The translations under genes and the position numbers were made by a program. From Hymenoscyphus infarciens (taxonomy: Eukaryota; Ascomycota; Leotiomycetes; Helotiales; Helotiaceae), in the NCBI GenBank assembly GCA_001414345.1, contig LLCB01000010.1, positions 124,001-188,000 on the forward strand: 64,000 nucleotides of DNA. The letters are read 5' to 3'. Below the pieces are notes generated by a model that was given only the letters and a program-made list of their open reading frames with translations, was not told where the DNA came from and made no database searches. Shown piece by piece: positions 35,445 through 47,804 of the stretch (its first letter is position 1; every line of letters begins with the position of its first letter).

Positions 35445-35530
35445 TACTCTCTGCCACTAAATGTAAGCGCACGGCCACTGTGCCATACTAAATGTCTGTG
35501 CACTCTACATTTCGTGCCCGGGGGGGAGTA
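35445..35530. mobile_element. Hairpin micro-element, copy 3 (86 bp)
   Basis: It is edged by TACTCTCTGCC on the left and GGGGGGAGTA on the right. It keeps CACTAAATGTAAGCGCAC, the stem-loop GCACGGCCACTGTGC (one mismatch) and ACTAAATGTCTGTGCAC. The outer stem is the least complete of the three copies. Confidence 0.75.
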
Positions 35531-37700
35531 CCTCTATAGCTATTGCAGGTATAATAATAGTCTGGCGCTTCTTTTTATGTTTCGAGTCCTGATGTATCGT
35601 TCGAGGCTCAAACTTGTTAATACCATGGTTGAAGATAGCAAGAACAGGCGGGAGGGAAATCTAAACTGACAACGGTAACCATAGGCACGGTTCGCACCTT
35701 CCATGTAGAGTCTGACTCTGGATTGCATTCAGCCTATGCAGTACATCAGCACCTTCTTGACGGAACTGGCTTCCTGCAGTGAAGTAGGGAGAATGCTCAA
35801 GGATGGGGAAAACTATTGAGGTTGAATACGACGCTGCTGGTGGTAGGTTTGCTCAACTCGCAGTTTGGATTCTGAAATCACGAACTCTTGGTCCGTGTCT
35901 AAGAACCACGGATGTTCTTGCATCGCAGTGTTGCAATGGCGATACTAAATAGAAGACTTTGGGAAACTCGTAGAGAAATAGACTGAATGGAGGGAACGCA
36001 ATGCAGCAAGGAACCTTCCAAGAAACTGGGAAGAAATTGACGAAAAAGTCGGTGAGGATCTTCAACAACCAAAGAAGACAGAAACTGGCAGTTGTAAAGC
36101 AAGCAGGTTGACGCATGGAAGCCGTCAGACGATGCCGATAATTGACGTCCACACACACACACCCACCGAGAGGTAACCAAATGATGTTGGTACACTTCTC
36201 AATAGAGCGAGATGCGCCCAAAAGAGTTGTACTTCAGTGCATATATTTTGTATGCAGTCTCTCCACTGCGTTGCTGCAGAAAATTCCTTGCGATCTCTGC
36301 AGCGTTGCTTTCAGACTTCTGAATAATTCTCCGCTTTCAGGTACCATCAAAAATGAATCTCATTACAACATGCGTTGTGACCTTGAGAAATGGTGGCGTC
36401 GAACTGCCCCGATGCGGAAGTCATCCGAACCAGGCAAGTCTCGTTTCGTCTCAGTTTCACCTTCCTACCGTGGTCGTTCTGACTCGTTCCGGAGAACTGG
36501 CCGGTGCGGGGATGAGCGATTGAGGAGAATTGGCGTGGATCCACAGACTTGTGAAATCTCAAACGCAAATGTAAAAAAGGGATCATGAAAATAGCGCCAT
36601 ATTGCCCAGAATAGAACCATGTTGTACATTGATCTGAGTAGGTTCGCCTCGCTCCTCTTGAAGAGGTCGGGCTTAAGCTACTTCGTCCTAGGCGAATCAG
36701 TCCATAGCGGGACCCAGCAAAGCAGGGTTTATTTAGGAGGCCCCGTTATGGACTGTTACGCCTGGGACGAAGTACGATGTCTCACGGGAGATTGCCACGA
36801 AGAGTTGGAAGCGAAACTCTCTTCATTTCGAGTCCTTGAGATGATCGAATGGCAGTCAAAGCTCGATATAATTGGTGCGAATTTCGTGCGCGGTGTACAT
36901 GAATAACTGTATTTCAGCTGCCGTTAAATGGACGGACCTCTATTCGTCTTTTGAGTCGGGGAAGCGTGGAAACGAAACATCTTGATTATGTTCGGGTCGC
37001 TTAAAGGCTCACGGCGCAACTTACTTGCAGTGCCGCACACTAACTGATGGGAGTTCACTCTGTTGGGTCGGAGGTCTTTCAGATTCTTGAACGATGAGCC
37101 ACGGCGGGTTGGCAGTTGACGACAACCCGGACAGGTTGTGCCTGCGAAGGGCGTCAGCATCCAGAATTTTGGGACATTGAAAATTTGTGTGAAGGGTCCT
37201 GATTTGGCAGTAAATGATAGTGAGCGCGGCTGATGAGCTTGACCACGGCAGACACGGCCGCGGTATAGACAAGATTATTTGGGCCAATTTCATAGATTCG
37301 TTCAGCTTCGTGGAGATGGTGCGGTTTGAATCGAGATGGCATCGGGAACATCATCTCCCATCTGAGCCATGGGCAATGGGCAATGATTGACACCTCCATC
37401 TCACGATGCTGCGCAATTGCTGACTTTGACTGGGATGGCTGGGGTGCAGCCTACGTCGTGCTATAGCGACAGCCGATATAGGGAGTGGTGACCAGTTTGT
37501 GACCCAAACGCTGGACCCCTCGTCACTCCTCGTCTCCCTTTTTGAGTTGAGGACGGCCTGCGATTCCTACGCCTCATGAGGAGGGCAGGGCAGTTCAGTT
37601 TCGTCGGGCCATGAGGCTGAGACTTCCTCCGGAGGCGATCCGAAGACAGAGAAGAGGGAGAGCGACATCAGGTTCCTGTCGCTATGTCTTCTTCAGTGGA
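35531..37700. other. No supported gene
   Basis: The interval contains medium open frames on both strands (122 codons at 35853-36221 minus; 148 codons at 36142-36588 plus; 95 codons at 36619-36906 plus). They overlap one another in part, lack domains, and have neither convincing starts nor splice partners. Confidence 0.35.
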
Positions 37701-38290
37701 GAAAGTTTGTCTCTCTCGTGTCTCCCGTGTTTCTCTTCAAGTCCCGCCTTATCTTGGTTTTTAGTGTCGGCTTCTGCAGCAGAGTGATAGGGATAGCCTT
37801 GGGGACGAGGATCTAGGGAGCCGTCGTGAAGACCTTGTCGCTCGCCCAGGGCAGCTGTCCCGCCAAAGTTGTTCGGGTGCTCCTACGGATGTTCCGCTGC
37901 TGGCAAATCCATTTTGTGGAAGCTGAATGCCGGCCCTGGGACCCACCACCAATTGAAAGCCTGAAGATTCTGAGAAGAATGAAGAAACGGCTTACTCAAT
38001 GCCGAAAGTCCGTACAATCCTCGTTCTCCAGGGCATCTTAGACTTCGCAGCGCATCTTCTTGAACCTTGATCGGAGCCTCTCCAGTGAATCTCGATTCTC
38101 CAGTGTTCAGAGTTTTCAGCTTCAGGCTTGTGGATCATCCGCCAACAGTTGGAGCGGGCCGCACAGAAAGAGTTCGTAAGTACGGGGGAAGCCTCCGATA
38201 CGGCATCTCAACAGCGACCATGGAGTACAAGTACTCGTAGAATACGGCCTCTCATCTCTCGTCGGACCGGGAGTCGGACTCTCTTATGCG

Positions 38291-38313
38291 ACTGGGACTG
38301 GGACTGGGACTGG
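38291..38313 (+). repeat. (ACTGGG)n microsatellite
   Basis: Nearly four tandem ACTGGG units. Confidence 0.9.
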
Positions 38314-38460
38314 ACCCAGGACAGGCACAGGGCATCGACCGGCCACGAGTTGCCTTCTTCCCCGCGATCACTTCTTGGGCCCAGCCCGGCGACTTGTACA
38401 GTAATCAGATTTCGGGGAGTTGCCTATTTGGCGCGTTGATTAGTCGAGGCGCGGAGGTAC

Positions 38461-38502
38461 GTAGAGGTAGAGGTAGAGGTAGAGGTAGAGGTAGAGGTAG
38501 AG
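38461..38502 (+). repeat. (GTAGAG)7 microsatellite
   Basis: Seven perfect GTAGAG units. Confidence 0.95.
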
Positions 38503-39100
38503 GCGAGTACGGAGTAGGCTCAAATGACGGGCAATCGACGCGAGCTGCGATCGCGAATTGATGGATTGAGCGCGCTGGTCGCCATTAATCGGTTGATTCT
38601 CCATTTGACGCGATGCGAAGCGTAGGTAGGTCGTAGTCGTAGACACTGGGAGTTTTTGCGGTCTCGCTCGCTTTAGTGTTGTTGCTGTGTGCTGCCTGCT
38701 GCATATTCAGGTCGTTTGCGCGGAAGTTCCGGGAAGGCTTTAGGGCAAGCAAGGTGCAGGTGTGCTTCATGCCGACTCGCCGTCTCGTCAACACCAGAAC
38801 CAGAACCAGCCCGATTCAACACCACCAACACGCCTGGATTGGTCCACGGGGCACGAAATCGCATGCCGAGGTCGCGATAATGGTGGTGGTCACTGGTGAG
38901 AGTCGCATCAAGTTTCAACAACTCGAAACCCACCAGGGCTTGTTCCGTACCAGGAAAAGAGCATGCCCGTCCCTCGCAGAACCCCTTACCAACTCTCCTC
39001 GCAGGCGGATTCGATCTGCTGAAGATGCTATACTCTATCGATGTGAGTGAGCATCTGTAATGGTGCAACTGAACTCGACCTCGCCCTCTCCAGCCGGCAC

Positions 39101-39124
39101 ATCAACATCAACATCAACATCAAC
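39101..39124 (+). repeat. (ATCAAC)4 microsatellite
   Basis: Four perfect ATCAAC units. Confidence 0.95.
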
Positions 39125-41446
39125 GGACGGGGAAGGACTACTAGTGTACAGCGGCGTCTTGACGACTTGGTTCTGGACCCAGCCCAGCAGCTACACCACA
39201 GGCTACGTACGCTACTAGACAGCACAGGGCTGGTTGATTTTGTCCTCCCTGAGGTGTTGGGCTTCTTTGTACCACCACCAGGGGACTCGACTGCATCTCG
39301 AAAACCCATAGAAATGTCAACTCGCCAGACCGAGTACGTAATATTGTCACTTATGCTACAAGCAACACCCCGTCTACAAAATACCGAGTACAGGACGTCG
39401 GAGGAATTCTTCTGCGCCCATCACACTGCAGTAGTTACGTAGGTGCAGCATCGTGGCCGGCAGATGGAGCAGACGAGACGAAAATAATGCCCGAGCAGCG
39501 TTGGCAGACGACGTCCCCTTTTTCTCTCTCGAAGTGTTTCGGCTTATGAAATACTTCAGCAGATGTTTTTTCTTTTCACTTCAAAGGCCATGCGATGTGG
39601 CTCATGCCATGGAAATTTGTCGCGGGTACGCCCGTCGAGAAATCATGGTAAAGTTACCGTGCTCCGAATCCTCTCGGCGACGTCGTCCGGAGACGGACGG
39701 GGAGGTACGTAAACAAGACTGTCTGTCAAGTTGGGGCGGGAAGAGAAAGATAAAAGAGAATGAAGCGACGATAAAAGGGAAAATAGCCGCATTTGGCGCC
39801 ATAATCTTATACAAGAGCGAAACTGCCCCCATCAATTTCGAAATTTTCTATGCATACGAGGTCATCAAGACTACGACAGCAAATTCTCCGTTGCAGAGTG
39901 GCCAGGCATTGCGAGTTGGAATCCCTTCTGGAATGACCCGACAGCATCGCATGAAAACATCATCAGCACAATGTCAAATCAAATCACTCGTCCTCCTCAA
40001 CTTGTCACCGCCCCATCAGGAGCTTGTCCGGATTGCATAATCAATGCTGGGGTTCTTCTTCGGGTCAAGGCCAGGGCAAGTTAAATGAAATGTCTTTGAT
40101 GTCGGCCCCTTTTGATCACCTCTCTCTGCCTCGTGGAGTCGTGGGAGAGTGAAAATGTGTATTCCGTTGGTGGAACGAGGCCATTGGTGATTGGGTATCA
40201 CGGCGTAGCCGTGGCCGTTATTACTATTACTTTTCCACCTTTTGTTATTACTAACTATTGAATTCACATCTCCATTAATCTCAGAGATCTTGGTAGCCAA
40301 ACAGGTCCAAGAGCTGAGAAGGTCTCCCAGCGGAGAAACAACCTGGCTTCGATCACGGCTTTTGGTAAACAATCCTGAGTTTTCCATTGGTATCGACAAG
40401 GCTCATGGATGGGGTCAGATAGAGAGACAATCGCAGGCCAGTGTTTCTCTTGATGGCATTAACCACGGTAAGGTCTTCAAGAGACGATCTCAGCGTTCGA
40501 GAAGTTCTCGAGTCCCAGAGACGTAGATATTGGGTTCTTTTATCCGAGACAGAATGATTGGTATCACGATACGCTGTGCCGGAGCTGGTGGCAGACTCTC
40601 GTAATCATCAAGAAGTCGATCGGAATAAGAACTTGAACAATGACCCGAGGAGATAGAGGTGGGGTTATTGCCTGAAAGATTCCGCTGAATTTTGAATCAG
40701 GGACGAAGCCGCATGAATCCATGTCCCAATGGGTATAATAGTGCCCCACTATCGGGTCAGTCAAGCGGCTCATCACCAGCCTCTTTTCTGGCACCTCGAG
40801 TCTATAGCTCAGTCCTCGAACCGATGAAGCTTCATGGAATTAGACCTGATTACGGTAGTCTGAAAGGCCACGGAATATGAAAAAGGGGCAATTCGGCTAC
40901 AGTAGTTTTGGTCCGGCGCAAACACCACGGACTGGGCTCCCGAGCGGCGAACAGACCATGACCCATGCCCATGCTCTTGGGGCAGGGGAAGGATCGACTA
41001 TTCAGGGGTTATGAGGCATGTCCCGTCCCTTTGAGCCAGGATTTCCTTGTAGTTGGAGGGGAACCTTGAAGTGGACCGGGTTGGCAGCTCACCCCCTGCA
41101 TGCCGGACATCTCTGCTCTGAGCGAGCGAGCGAGGGGTCAATCTGTCGACTTTCAATGGAACTCTGTCACTTTTTGGGAGCAGCAGCTAGTGACAACCTG
41201 GAATTTTCTCTGGGAGGGGAGTCTCTGTTGCTGACTACGAAGCGAACCTGGAAGGTGCTCCACGGGAGTGTTGCGCGTCTTGAATCTTGATACAAAGGAC
41301 GTTAATCAAGGTTCAAACTAGGAGGGAGGGGACTTCAGTAATAAGCGTAGGGCCAATTGCACTCCTCGAAGCAGTTCAGAGCCCGGAGACGTGCCGAACT
41401 CTTCGTACTCCTGCCGGCAGTGTTGGTGGAAATGGCAAGTCGAAAA

Positions 41447-41488
41447 TGATCAATGATCAATGATCAATGTTCAATGATCAATGATCAA
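41447..41488 (+). repeat. (TGATCAA)n tandem repeat
   Basis: Six units of TGATCAA with one substitution (TGTTCAA). Each unit contains the palindrome TGATCA. Confidence 0.9.
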
Positions 41489-42254
41489 GCAGTCTCTCCA
41501 GAGTCAAGGCTCCGCTCCGCGAGATCCCTCTACAAGACGGACGCCAGGGAAGGAAGGGTAGTGGCGATCCAAAATCCAAAGTAACTTGCGCGTATAAACT
41601 AAACACTGCAATTACAATTGGAATCCCCCTAGGCGTCCTGTCCCGCACCCGTCGTAACATTGACATGCTGTCGCCTCGTGGGTGCGAGACACACAGACGT
41701 TGCTCTACGCTCTTTTTTCTCTCGCTCGCTACCAGTATCATCATAGACCACTTCCTGCTCTTAGCACTTGGAGCTATCTCTTGAGTTTTGCTTTGTTTTT
41801 CATTCTTCATATATACTTCATATAAACCAAACAATTTGAAGAGATCGAACGATCTTTCTTTAGGCAATTGAGATTGTAACTTCCCTGCTCGTGGCATAGG
41901 ACAGGGGCTCCTAACAAGGCACCAAGTCATGCTAGTCGAGTCGTCCCTGAGCCGTGTGGTTTTGATCAGCCCAATGGCATGGATAGCGAAAGAGAAAAAA
42001 GCTGCGCCTACCCTGCCATGTGAACGGCTAATATCTGGGGATGGTGCTCTTTCGGGACTAGAGGGCAAGTAGGTAGTCGGCCTGCAAGTCGACCTACCGC
42101 GAGTGTAAGGAATATGCACTCCTGAGTCTGTCGCTGCTAGGTTTCCCCAGTAGGCGAATGGAATCACGCACTAGGTGCTTGCTGCACCTCAGCAGCAGGC
42201 CTAGCACGCTCTTTTCTACTCGTTTGACGAGAGACTGCAGCCTCTGTCGAAGTG

Positions 42255-42304
42255 GGACTAGGACTGACTAGGACTGACTAGGACTGACTAGGACTGACTA
42301 GGAC
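42255..42304 (+). repeat. 10-bp tandem repeat (GGACTGACTA)
   Basis: Four to five units of GGACTGACTA in direct tandem. Confidence 0.9.
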
Positions 42305-43846
42305 CGTCTCCTACGGACCTGCTAGGTGTTTCCGCATCTAGTGCTTGCTTGCCTGCTCTGCTCCTGCTTCTACTTCTAGTGGTGCATCACATCACGTCCC
42401 ATCCCCACTTCAAGGTTTAGAAACGTCTGCGCTGCTGGGCACGACTTCATCTCCTGGGCTGTTTTTCACTTCACTCTCCGTACCTGTACCTGACGGGTGA
42501 TGCTCCACTGCACTACACTGCACTGCACTACACGGCACCCAGGTCCAGCCAAGTCCCTCCACAGTCCCTCATGGTCTCCCATCTCCTGGTCTCCCCACTT
42601 GTTATGTACAGAAACGGTGCTCGTCCTCTGGCACGGACTCCACCAGACCACCACGCCTCCGGAGAACGACTGGAGCTCTCGAAGATAGACCCGTCAGTCT
42701 GCAAAGTCCCTGGCCGAGGATCCCTTCATAAGGACATCGTCGTCCATTGTGCAGTTCGAGTGAGGATTGCTATTGCTATTGCTGCTGTGCTGTTTATTGT
42801 TGGTGATATTGCTCTTGTCGTTGCCCTTCCCATTAATCATTTTCGACAAATCTTCTTCGCCAGCGCCACTTACCATTACATTGCTCGACTCGTGTGATTA
42901 TATATCAACATCAACCTTCAGTTCTCCTCCTCCGCAGCAGCAGCAGCATCATCCCTTCATATATCTTGACCTCTCGACGAGACACTCGCGCTGCCACCAG
43001 TCAAGGCGTACTTCCACCCCAAAGCTCGAGTACATCAAACGATCTCTTATCTCCCCCCTTTGTACACAGACACAGACAGGCCTTTCTGTCAGAGCTTCTT
43101 CCCGTCAGCTTCGACCCTCCAACATCTACAGTACTCCCACAGTACTGTACTTCCCGCACCTAAAAGTCATTCAACTACTGCGGACCGCCACTACCGAATC
43201 GCCTGCTACAACTGACAAGAATGGTCCCTGTTTCAAATTCTTAACCACGCCGGTAGAACCAACACTTGGACAGGCGTCGAAACAACTTGTTGACCTAGAC
43301 CGACTCCACCAATTCTCCTACCCGCTGCCGAGAAGCTTTCTGCTCTTTTTTCCCCGTTCACCCACAGCCGCTCGCATCAACAGACTAAAACCAGGGACAA
43401 CCTTAGTCAAGAGGCAATATACTGCCCATTGCCCGTGCGCCCCCGCCATACCCTGTTGAGTGACAAGGAATCCTCTGGAGAGTATGTAAACGACCGTCTT
43501 CCCTTCACCAACCAGCTCCATCTATCAGTCCAGATCCTGACCTGCTTCAGATCTCCCTAGTGACCTCACAGGCCCTTGGACTTATATACTTCTCCCGGCC
43601 CCAGCACTCGCACAGATCTGAACATCAGAAGAACTATCTGCTCGCGCCCCTCCAGCTTTCACATTGCTATCCTATCCGACATACGATACCATTCTCCATT
43701 TCGACTCGACTCGTGCCGTGCACCTGTCTCGTCCTCTAATTCTATCCCTCACTCACTATCCTTTTTCAACCCTTTCAACCCCAGGATCAACCGCCCCCTT
43801 CGACTTCAAATACATTTAATCAATCGACCGCAGCTTTCCCGACAAA

Positions 43847-45278
43847 ATGGACGTCATGGAATTAGTAGAGAACGAGCCCAACGCACGCCCATTTCAGTGT
43901 GACTGGCAAACATGTACCAAGGTTTGCGTTCTTGTCAAGACGATACTGGAGTATCCCACTGACATTCTCACAGAGCTTCAACAGAAAATCCGATCTCCAA
44001 AGACATTATCGAATTCATACAAATGAGCGACCATACTCATGTATGACTCCAGGATGTGGGAAGAGTTTTATTCAGCGAAGTGCGTTGACAGTACACATTC
44101 GAACTCACACGGGTGAGAAGCCTCATCAATGCCAGCACATCGGGTGTGGAAAGCGGTTTTCAGATGTGAGTAAAGTCGAGGTTGGAGGTTAGAGGAAGAG
44201 TCAGTCGATACTAACCTGATATAGTCATCGAGTCTTGCGAGACATCGTCGTATTCACACCGGAAAACGCCCTTACAAATGCGCCCACGAAGGTTGTTTAA
44301 AGAGGTGAGTTGAGGATGTCCATTAGGCTAATTCCCCATGCTGACATATCTAGCTTTTGCCGCAAAACAACGATGGTCAAGCACCAACGACGATCACATC
44401 AACGAGGCGTGCACTCATCCGAGATGGAAGATGGTGAGACGTCGGATTCCGACTTGGGAGAATCTCCTTCTACACCTCAACACTCGGGACAAGTTCACTG
44501 GCCACAGGCCGTGGGTGTCCCTCACCACTCACTGATGCCCCACGGTGCTCAAATGCATCGTGCTCATTCCTTCGCCGACTTTGGGCACCACCAAGTTAAT
44601 GAATATCCTATGCCCCCAAATTACGGTAGCCATCGACACAGTCTCTCAGGTGGCCCACAATACGCCAATGGATCGATACCAGAACAACACCCGCATCCCA
44701 ACCCAATGATGCACCGAGCCCCAAGTCTCCCAGCTCATGCTTCTTACTACGTTCCTGAGCAAAACAACCCTGGTGTAGCGACCTTGAACACTAACCCGCC
44801 ACCAATCCAAACTTATGGCATCCCACGTCAACCCATGGAAGGACAGCCGCATGAGGTTCTCCAACAAAGCAGTCCCAGCAGTTACTCGTCCGCCTCGAGG
44901 GCAAGCCCGGTTTCACAAGACCCTTACTACACGCATCACTCAGCTCAAGCAGCCACCTACGCTCTGCACAACTCATCTCCCATCGAGCAACAGCAGCCGA
45001 TGATTCACTACCAACTGCCGCAGCAACAGCAGCAACAACCAGCACCGATGCCCGTCTCCGCACCTCAGTCTGCTCACCCCCAAGAGCATTACCAATCCGC
45101 ACCTCCACAAGAAGGGCAATGGTACGAGAACGTGAATTATCAAGCCCCAGTGGAAGTCATTAGTGCTGTTCAAGCCTTCCCTCAGACCAACGTGTTCCAC
45201 AACCCATGGATCCAAAAGATTGAGTCCTACGATGACCCTTCGTTACAAATGCCCAGCGCGCGTCTTGAAAACTTGTGA
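43847..45278 (+). CDS. Four-finger C2H2 zinc-finger transcription factor
   Basis: This is a DNA-binding regulator whose target is unknown to me. Exons 43847-43921, 43974-44165, 44225-44304 and 44354-45278 give 423 residues; the introns are 52, 59 and 49 nt, all GT/AG. Splicing restores four consecutive C2H2 fingers in the first ~130 residues: CDWQTC...HYRIH, CMTPGC...HIRTH, CQHIGC...HRRIH and CAHEGC...HQRRSH, joined by TNERPY, TGEKPH and TGKRPY linkers. An acidic Ser-rich patch ([14 protein letters not shown]) follows. The rest is rich in Pro, Gln, His and Ser with a Q-run near residue 335, resembling an activation region. The start ATG lies 17 residues before the first finger cysteine. This finger block is strongly conserved among filamentous ascomycetes in my recollection, but I will not attach a gene name. 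Confidence 0.9.
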
Positions 45279-46400
45279 ATTTCTTCAAAATAAGACAATG
45301 TTCTACCAGCGATGTCTGACACAACTAGCCTCGACACCTTCAATACCCTTCATTCTGCGTCATTTCCTGTACTTGATTAATTGGCAACGGGGAGAGCATT
45401 GTGGGACTCCACAGAACCACCACACCTTTTTACCAACCATATCATATGTTATTATCATCACTGGAAAAAAGCCTTTTTTCTTCTTCCCAAATGCATTATT
45501 CACCAACTAGTCATTCACCAACACATCATCATTCCGTCAACAAAGACATGTACTATCTATCTCAAATCATCATTATCACTCACGATATTTTCACGATTAT
45601 ATATCGATACCCACTAAAAGAAACGCCCTCTCAAAAGCGACACACGAATTTCCCGACCCAAACGCACATAGTCATCTCTCTCTCTCAATCTCCTCGTACA
45701 CTCTCCCTTATAACAGGGCTTGTTATCTTTCTCTTATCACGGGACCGGGGCGGCTTTCTGTCTTGATATTTTATTTTGCCGGAGTTTACATACCACCTTG
45801 ATTCGCAAAGTTTTGTAATCTTTTTTTATATCTTTCTTTATCTCTCTCTCTTTTATCATATCTCTAATCTTATTTAATGTTGATGTCGAAAGCAAACGGA
45901 GAAAATGGGGGGGGAAGGAATATGTCTTGTATGTAGTTAATGAGGTTGCGTCTTTTTCATAACGAAGTCTTCCCTGTTTATGAGAATGGGATTGAACTCG
46001 GTGTATGTTTTTTTTTTTTGTCCTTCAACCAAACATTCATGTCTGCATTTGGGAAGGGGTTTTTTGTCTGTCTTTTTTTGTTATGGGTGGATGTTGTGTA
46101 TTGGGGAGTCTTTGGGAACCTTTGTAACATTACGTAACTTTTCCTTCTTAAATAGGAGAAGGGGTGGACGGGTTGGATATATATAGCTTTGTAGTTTTAG
46201 GGTGAATAGTAAATACACAAATAAGAAAAAATATCTTGAAAATGATACGTTTTAGATTTGATTGGTGACTTGGTGATGCGTTAGCTGTGAGTGTTTTTTG
46301 TCACCTTTCTGCGTACGTTTGTAAACCTCCTGAGATATCCTGGAACCATTCAATTGTGCTAAAAGACTTGGAACAATGGGAAGTACCGAGTCGTGCTTAT
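45279..46400. other. C2H2 gene 3' side
   Basis: The sequence is T-rich and C/T-rich with several poly-T runs, suggesting a long 3' untranslated region and terminator. No gene is supported; open frames here are low-complexity. Confidence 0.45.
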
Positions 46401-46871
46401 TCTAGATGGTTCGCTTAATCAATTTAATTTAATTGTGCGTGGCTTTTTGGGAGAATATTATGTACGATGGTCGATCGAGGCTGCAGACTCAAATATGCTT
46501 CGAGTAAGTAAAAGTTGAACATTAAATTACTAGTATATAGATATATTAATCTATTAGAGTTGGTAAGCTGAGTGTTAGGTCCTTGACAACGAGGACTATA
46601 CGAAGCCACTGTTAATATTAAAATTTAAACATTGAATTACCTTGAAGGGTTTTGGTGGGGCTAGTGGACTCTCAATAGATTCTCAGACGAGGGTCAAAGC
46701 GTATTAATTATAGGTTAAAGCGTATTAATTATCCGAATGTCACGGGGCCTCTAAAGATAATCGCTTTCATGCCTGAGGCTTAAGTTTTTTTTGAGAGCCA
46801 AGGATCTTTGAGAGTCAAGGTCCTCGCTTGAGAGTTAAAATCGCTTGAGAGTAAGCGGTAAAGCCTCGGCA

Positions 46872-46921
46872 TGGGCCAAGTGCGCAGGGGCCAGGTGCGC
46901 AGGGGCCAGGTGCGCAGGGGC
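46872..46921 (+). repeat. 15-bp minisatellite (GGGGCCAGGTGCGCA)
   Basis: Three tandem units, the first with A for G (CCAAG), followed by a degenerate fourth. Confidence 0.85.
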
Positions 46922-47124
46922 TAGAGGTCAGGCCAGGTGCGGGTACCTCTTATGCTTCTTTACTATCATAAGGGTAGTACGGAGTATACGGCCCCTGCCA
47001 GTGCGCGTAGTGTAACTTTCGCTGAATCGGTCGAATACTTTCTTTATATTATAATAGCGTTGACGTTGATTCTTTACGAGCGATACCGAGTGATACGAGT
47101 ACCCCTGTCTACTAGGCGCATATG

Positions 47125-47224
47125 CCGAGTATAGTGCTTCCGTCCGGAGTATAGTGCTTCCGCCCGGAGTATAGTGCTTACGCCCGGAGTATAGTGCTTC
47201 CGCCCGGAGTATAGTTCTTCCGGC
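47125..47224 (+). repeat. 20-bp minisatellite, five units
   Basis: Units of CCGAGTATAGTGCTTCCGTC type start at 47125, 47145, 47165, 47185 and 47205, with one to three substitutions each. Confidence 0.95.
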
Positions 47225-47470
47225 TAGTACATACTCATACTAGGCTTTGACTCTCAAGAGTTATTTGAGAAGTAAGGTCTTTTGATAATTAAAGCTCTCT
47301 TGAGAATTAAGCTCGCTTGATAGTTAAGGATTTTGAGCCTCAAAATCCTTGATTATCGCCTGACAGTTAAGGCATCTACTAACTCTCGTGCGACAATTAA
47401 TTATGCTTAATCATCGTACGATAGTCTTTAGAGAGTCTACCTCCACCACCCAAACCCTGTAAGGTAACCT

Positions 47471-47804
47471 TAAATAATTTCAAGTCACGTCAAAAGGGGG
47501 GCGGAAGGTCACGATTCGGCTTAAGTCCGAATATCCTTGGGCCTCAGTACTCAGGCCGCTAACCACCGGCGGGTATTTTGGCAGCCTCGACTCACTTACT
47601 GCTGCGTTATCCCGGAATCGACAACATCGACAAGTTTACAGGCTGGTTTCGTGGGCCTGATTATACATTCTTTTACTGCCTTCTTCTTTGGTTAAGTTGT
47701 CATATTCTTTGGGCTTCCGGCTGCGCCTAATTTGATTGTGTTTGGTTGGGGGTGTTCCAACTTGAGGTGGGAGAGTCCGATACTCGGCAACATCAACTCT
47801 CGAC
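47471..47804. promoter_or_regulatory. YME1 upstream region
   Basis: Ordinary-composition sequence lies between the repeat block and the first YME1 exon. It presumably holds the promoter; I see no diagnostic motif. Confidence 0.35.

Larger units (their letters stand above)
37701..43846 (+). promoter_or_regulatory. Long microsatellite-rich region upstream of the C2H2 gene
   Basis: About 6 kb without a supported gene precedes the zinc-finger gene. It carries many short tandem repeats, the clearest listed separately, plus TGATCAA repeats at 41447-41488. From roughly 42.5 kb onwards the plus strand becomes pyrimidine-rich (CT/CAC words), which is common in long fungal 5' leaders. A 230-codon frame at 42767-43459 is Ser/Pro/Leu-rich and probably arises from this composition. 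Promoter and leader boundaries cannot be set from sequence. Confidence 0.4.
46401..47470. repeat. Repeat-rich block with minisatellites and TTGAGAGT-type motifs
   Basis: Variants of TTGAGAGTCAAGG / TTGAGAGTTAA occur many times on both sides of a core. One clear inverted pair is TTTGAGAGTCAAGG (46807-46820) against CTTTGACTCTCAAGAG (47245-47260). The core between them holds the two minisatellites listed separately. It may be a decayed inverted-repeat element; no coding frame is supported. Confidence 0.5.

Noticed and set aside
42767..43459. 230-codon open frame starting with a leucine-rich stretch
   Set aside because: It lies in the pyrimidine-rich leader of the C2H2 gene. Its Leu/Ser/Pro/Thr bias follows from CT-rich DNA, and it has no domain; the first codons come from a TTG/CTG-type repeat.
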